A stretch of 24,473 nucleotides of DNA from Firmicutes bacterium UBA7523. GTDB lineage: Bacteria > Bacillota > Dethiobacteria > Dethiobacterales > Dethiobacteraceae. Below the pieces are notes generated by a model, which was not told where the DNA came from, made no database searches, and was given only the letters and a program-made list of their open reading frames with translations. Below are positions 23,029 to 24,473 of the stretch, piece by piece (position 1 is the stretch's first letter; the number at the start of each line of letters is the position of its first letter). The stretch spans positions 6,901 through 31,373 of the forward strand of contig DLMZ01000006.1 in NCBI GenBank assembly GCA_002479415.1. The letters run 5' to 3'. The position numbers and the translations under genes are program-made.

Positions 23029-23871
23029 TTAAGAACGACTCGGCTTAAAACCTTCGCCCAAAACCTCTTGAGCCGTTCCCACAACTACAAAGGATTTATC
23101 ATCTGCTTCATGAACAATTGCCTTAAGCCGAGGCACTTCCGATTGAGTCACAACAGTAAGCACCATCTTTTTAGGCATTCCTGTATAAGCGCCTTCACCG
23201 GTGAAAATAGTTGCGCCCCGGTCCAAATCCCGCAGCACCTTCTCGGCAATAAGCTCAGATTTTTCGGAGATAATCAGTGCCGCCTTGCTGTTACTAATCC
23301 CCTCCTGCACCAGATCAATAACTCGGCTGGTAACAAAAAGTGAAATTAAAGCATACATAGCTAATTCCAAATTAAACGCAATCCCGGCAACAACTACCAC
23401 TAGGAAATCCACGCCTAACAGGCTTTGCCCCATAGTAAAGCCAAACAGCCTATTAAGAATTTGGGCTGCCAATACTGTGCCTCCAGTTGAACCTCTCGCC
23501 CGGAAAACCACAGCAATCCCGATACCCATCATGATCCCGCCGTAAATAGAAGCCAATAGCAAATCCCGAGTCATCACAGGCAGCATTGTAAACAGCTCCA
23601 CCAAGAGAGAAAGGGCCACCGCTCCAAAAAGACCGCGACCAACAAAGCGAAAGCCAAATAATCGTGTTCCTATAAAAAAAAGAGGCAGATTTAATACTAA
23701 TATGGTCAGACCAACAGGAATTTGCAGCCAAAAAAATAAGATAACGCCCAAGCCGCCAATACCGCCGGCTGCAATGCGGTTGGGAACTAAAAACATATTA
23801 AAGGAGGCGGCAATAACAGCAGTTCCAAGCAAGACACCAATGTACTCTTTTAGGACTTGCAGCCTGGTCAA
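23029..23871 (-). CDS. YitT family membrane protein with DUF2179 domain
   Basis: A 280-aa protein with five or six membrane segments forming a YitT/DUF161 unit (start LKEYIGVLLGTAVIAASFNMFLVPNRIAAGGIGGLG, plus ARGSTGGTVLAAQIL). A cytosolic C-terminal DUF2179 domain of about 80 residues follows (ALIISEKSELIAEKVLRDLDRGATIFTGEGAYTG...VLTVVTQSEVPRLKAIVHEADDKSFVVV). The function is unknown; Bacillus YvjA is of this type and by my recollection lies in the same neighbourhood. TTG at 23871 is chosen because GGAGGT ends seven bases upstream; the GTG at 23880 overlaps that site. It begins 24 bases after the prfB stop and is probably co-transcribed with it. Confidence 0.93.
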   Translation of the reverse strand: MTRLQVLKEYIGVLLGTAVIAASFNMFLVPNRIAAGGIGGLGVILFFWLQIPVGLTILVLNLPLFFIGTRLFGFRFVGRGLFGAVALSLLVELFTMLPVMTRDLLLASIYGGIMMGIGIAVVFRARGSTGGTVLAAQILNRLFGFTMGQSLLGVDFLVVVVAGIAFNLELAMYALISLFVTSRVIDLVQEGISNSKAALIISEKSELIAEKVLRDLDRGATIFTGEGAYTGMPKKMVLTVVTQSEVPRLKAIVHEADDKSFVVVGTAQEVLGEGFKPSRS

Positions 23872-23895
23872 GCGTGCCACCTCCAGCTAAGTGCG

Positions 23896-24473
23896 TTACT
23901 GTTTCCCAAATGTTTGCCGCAAATAAGATTCTATTAATGCGTCTAAATCCCCGTCCATAACCGCATTAATATTGCCAATATCTACTCCTGTCCTGTGATC
24001 TTTAACCATGGTATACGGCTGAAAGACATACGAACGGATTTGGCTGCCCCATGCTATTTCCTTCTGCTCACCACGCAAGCCGGCCAGTTCTTCCGCCTGC
24101 TGACGCTGATATAAATCAGCCAAACGGCCGCGCAGCATTTTCATGGCGCGGTCACGATTTGCATGCTGAGACCTCTCATTCTGGCATTGCACCACAATCC
24201 CTGTAGGCAAATGAGTAATGCGTACAGCAGAATCTGTGGTGTTGACATGCTGACCGCCTGCGCCGCTGGCGCGATACGTATCAATCTTTAAATCCTCCGG
24301 CTGAATCACGAAATCCTGGTCATCGTCTTTAATTTCAGGAAGAACATCCAGAGATGCAAAAGAGGTGTGACGTCGCTTAGCTGTATCGAAGGGAGATATC
24401 CTTACCAAACGGTGGACACCTTTTTCTGCCTTGAGATACCCGTAGGCGTTTTTGCCTTTAATAAGCAGCGTTG
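23896..24473 (-). CDS. prfB: Peptide chain release factor 2, 5' part outside window
   Basis: Recognises UGA and UAA stop codons and triggers peptide release. Only the C-terminal 191 residues are in the window, of about 365-370 for the family. It shows TLLIKGKNAYGYLKAEKGVHRLVRISPFD in frame to the edge, and the catalytic GGQ in ASGAGGQHVNTTDSAVRITH (in-window residues 72-74). The ERSQHANRDRAMKML helix and the C-terminal DHRTGVDIGNINAVMDGDLDALIESYL tail identify it as a release factor; SPFDTAKRRHTSFAS is typical of RF2. The programmed frameshift site near codon 25 lies outside the window. Followed 24 bases later by the YitT-type gene. Confidence 0.97.
   Translation of the reverse strand, partial: TLLIKGKNAYGYLKAEKGVHRLVRISPFDTAKRRHTSFASLDVLPEIKDDDQDFVIQPEDLKIDTYRASGAGGQHVNTTDSAVRITHLPTGIVVQCQNERSQHANRDRAMKMLRGRLADLYQRQQAEELAGLRGEQKEIAWGSQIRSYVFQPYTMVKDHRTGVDIGNINAVMDGDLDALIESYLRQTFGKQ

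Overview
The window looks like a chromosomal segment of an endospore-forming-type Firmicute, most likely class Clostridia. The evidence is gene content and order typical of low-GC Gram-positives (rapZ-yvcK-whiA; prfB ... ftsE-ftsX ... S41 peptidase and MinJ-like PDZ protein ... uvrB-uvrA), strong AAGGAGG-type ribosome binding sites, frequent GTG/TTG starts and sigma-H-like promoters. Almost everything lies on the minus strand, so transcription runs from high to low coordinates. Only two genes are on the plus strand.

Right to left: (1) the 3' part of prfB (release factor 2) and a YitT/DUF2179 membrane protein, closed by a strong terminator. (2) A cell-envelope block: ftsE, ftsX and an EnvC-like coiled-coil M23 peptidase closed by a terminator; then, after a hairpin-rich spacer, an S41 C-terminal processing peptidase, a multi-spanning PDZ protein resembling MinJ, and a 71-residue acidic helical protein. 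(3) A plus-strand monocistron for a small lipoprotein with seven tandem HGEEE[A/V] hexapeptides, with its own promoter and terminator. (4) uvrB-uvrA-uvrC, complete nucleotide excision repair. (5) A plus-strand orphan gene with a HELGH zincin motif whose 3' end overlaps uvrC, and a small four-helix membrane protein of the phage-holin-4/YvlD type. (6) A long likely operon: Cof-type HAD phosphatase, FMN alpha-hydroxyacid oxidase-like enzyme with a Cys cluster, PHP phosphoesterase, rapZ, yvcK, whiA and queF. queF is preceded by a recognisable preQ1-I riboswitch. (7) gap and pgk (lower glycolysis), with pgk running off the left edge.

The core is conserved housekeeping: carbon flux (gap, pgk, YvcK, RapZ), division and wall remodelling (FtsEX, M23, CtpB-like, MinJ-like, WhiA), DNA repair (UvrABC) and tRNA modification (QueF). 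The less ordinary parts are the His/Glu-repeat lipoprotein, the orphan zincin, the Cys-cluster FMN enzyme, the riboswitch, the hairpin structures before ctpA and gap, and the unusual end of the pgk reading frame at the window edge. No transposon, CRISPR array, tRNA or rRNA was seen, and no gene-free stretch exceeds 300 bases. Many start sites were assigned by ribosome-binding-site position and differ from the longest possible reading frame.
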